Shown here piece after piece: positions 63,406 to 64,000 of a DNA stretch of 64,000 nucleotides (position 1 is the first letter of the stretch; each line of letters starts with the position of its first letter). The notes beneath the pieces were generated by a model, which worked only from the letters and a program-made list of their open reading frames with translations, searched no databases and was not told the origin of the DNA. The DNA is taken from the NCBI GenBank assembly GCA_033816765.1, contig CM066295.1:2480001-2544000 (forward strand), given 5' to 3'. Origin of the DNA: Nothopassalora personata. Lineage: Eukaryota; Ascomycota; Dothideomycetes; Mycosphaerellales; Mycosphaerellaceae. Both the position numbers and the translations under genes were made by a program.

Positions 63406-64000
63406 GGTCGCTCGAGCTCGTGGTTCAGTGAATGGTCTTTGTGGTGCGGTCAGTGGAGCTTGTTTGTGCTTGCTTGCTTGATGTTGTGTTGTTTTCTTCG
63501 TTTTTGGTTGCTGACGGAAGGATGTGGGTTGGAAAAGTCCATTCGAGGAGCCTTTTGAGTGCTTATTGTTCTGGAGATGGATGCGAGAGGTGCCTGCTGG
63601 GTTTTTATGCTGTTGCGGTTTGGAGTGGATCCTCACGGCACCCCTTAGTGATGCGCAAGTAAGGGCCGGCGGTGCATGTGATTGAGGCAGGAAAGTGGAG
63701 GAAGCTACCACAATTGACTTCACTCTGTGGTCACGCAGTACTAGAAGGCAGCTTGCTATAAGGCCTCGCCACCAGTATGAACGCTATAAGTGCGTGAAAC
63801 TAAAGCGAGGCCGCGATGAGGGTGATGGAGCTATTACTGACAACGGGTCCTCCCTCGTGACACAACAAACGCTGTAGTGTTTCGCATTCTCTTCTCTTCT
63901 CAAAACTTCACCATTTGCGTTGATCCTCTGAGATGATGGTACACTGCTGCGTACTTAGCACGCGACAGATAATAAGCCGGGCTGACTTCACTTACCACTC
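63406..64000. other. Right end of the window, no gene supported
   Basis: Frames on both strands here are short and lack motifs. The sequence next to 63,405 should be the promoter of the broken peptide gene. Confidence 0.5.

Noticed and set aside
63235..63723. 162-codon minus-strand frame at the right end
   Set aside because: It merges the leader and one frame of the broken peptide gene. The conserved Cys-rich coding is in the other frame.

Overview
The window looks like a chromosome segment of a filamentous ascomycete (Pezizomycotina, probably Dothideomycetes). Genes carry short introns (45-104 bp mostly) with GT-AG borders. There is an SRE-type GATA factor, an RTA1-like membrane protein, small cysteine-rich secreted proteins, and LTR retrotransposons damaged by repeat-induced point mutation (RIP). 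The rhamnogalacturonan acetylesterase and the secreted peptides suggest a plant-associated lifestyle; this is inference.

Layout. Left gene block (1-14.8 kb): mitochondrial NAD(P) transhydrogenase (partial, minus), an HRI-like eIF2-alpha kinase, a 58-residue secreted Cys-rich peptide, an RTA1-family membrane protein, a GT25-type glycosyltransferase and its broken inverted copy, and a secreted pectin esterase. Central repeat block (about 14.9-53.0 kb): an AT-rich nest of retroelements. Right gene block (53.4-64 kb): ribose-5-phosphate isomerase, an OTU deubiquitinase, peroxisomal D-amino-acid oxidase, a Tvp15-like Golgi membrane protein, the iron regulator SreA with a matching binding site in its own promoter, and a frameshifted secreted Cys-rich peptide gene.

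The repeat block holds at least two element generations. Old, RIP-destroyed copies: a Ty3/gypsy family B (a full element at 16.9-23.6 kb, a minus-strand copy split at 39.6-41.0 and 48.7-50.8 kb, a 3' fragment at 51.0-52.6 kb and a remnant at 52.6-52.8 kb); a second gypsy pol (23.6-26.8 kb); an unrecognised long degenerate frame (27.2-38.6 kb, interrupted); and a Ty1/copia element (30.1-35.7 kb). Young, undamaged insertions inside them: a 7.7-kb chromovirus (40,977-48,664) with two LTRs identical by eye, a 5-bp target duplication, intact gag and pol and a canonical -1 frameshift heptamer; and a 2.5-kb non-autonomous LTR element (35,981-38,469) with two identical-looking LTRs, a target duplication and an intact gag, but no pol.

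The most novel signal is an accessory gene lying antisense to gag/pol beside the 3' LTR. In the 2.5-kb element it is intact and encodes a six-cysteine Zn2Cys6-like cluster followed by a coiled coil. A RIP-destroyed relative at 16.0-16.2 kb keeps exactly the same cysteine spacing (five of six Cys now Tyr). Family B carries a different but similarly placed antisense frame in two copies. This suggests that acquisition of an antisense, possibly DNA-binding, accessory protein is a recurrent design in these retroelements.
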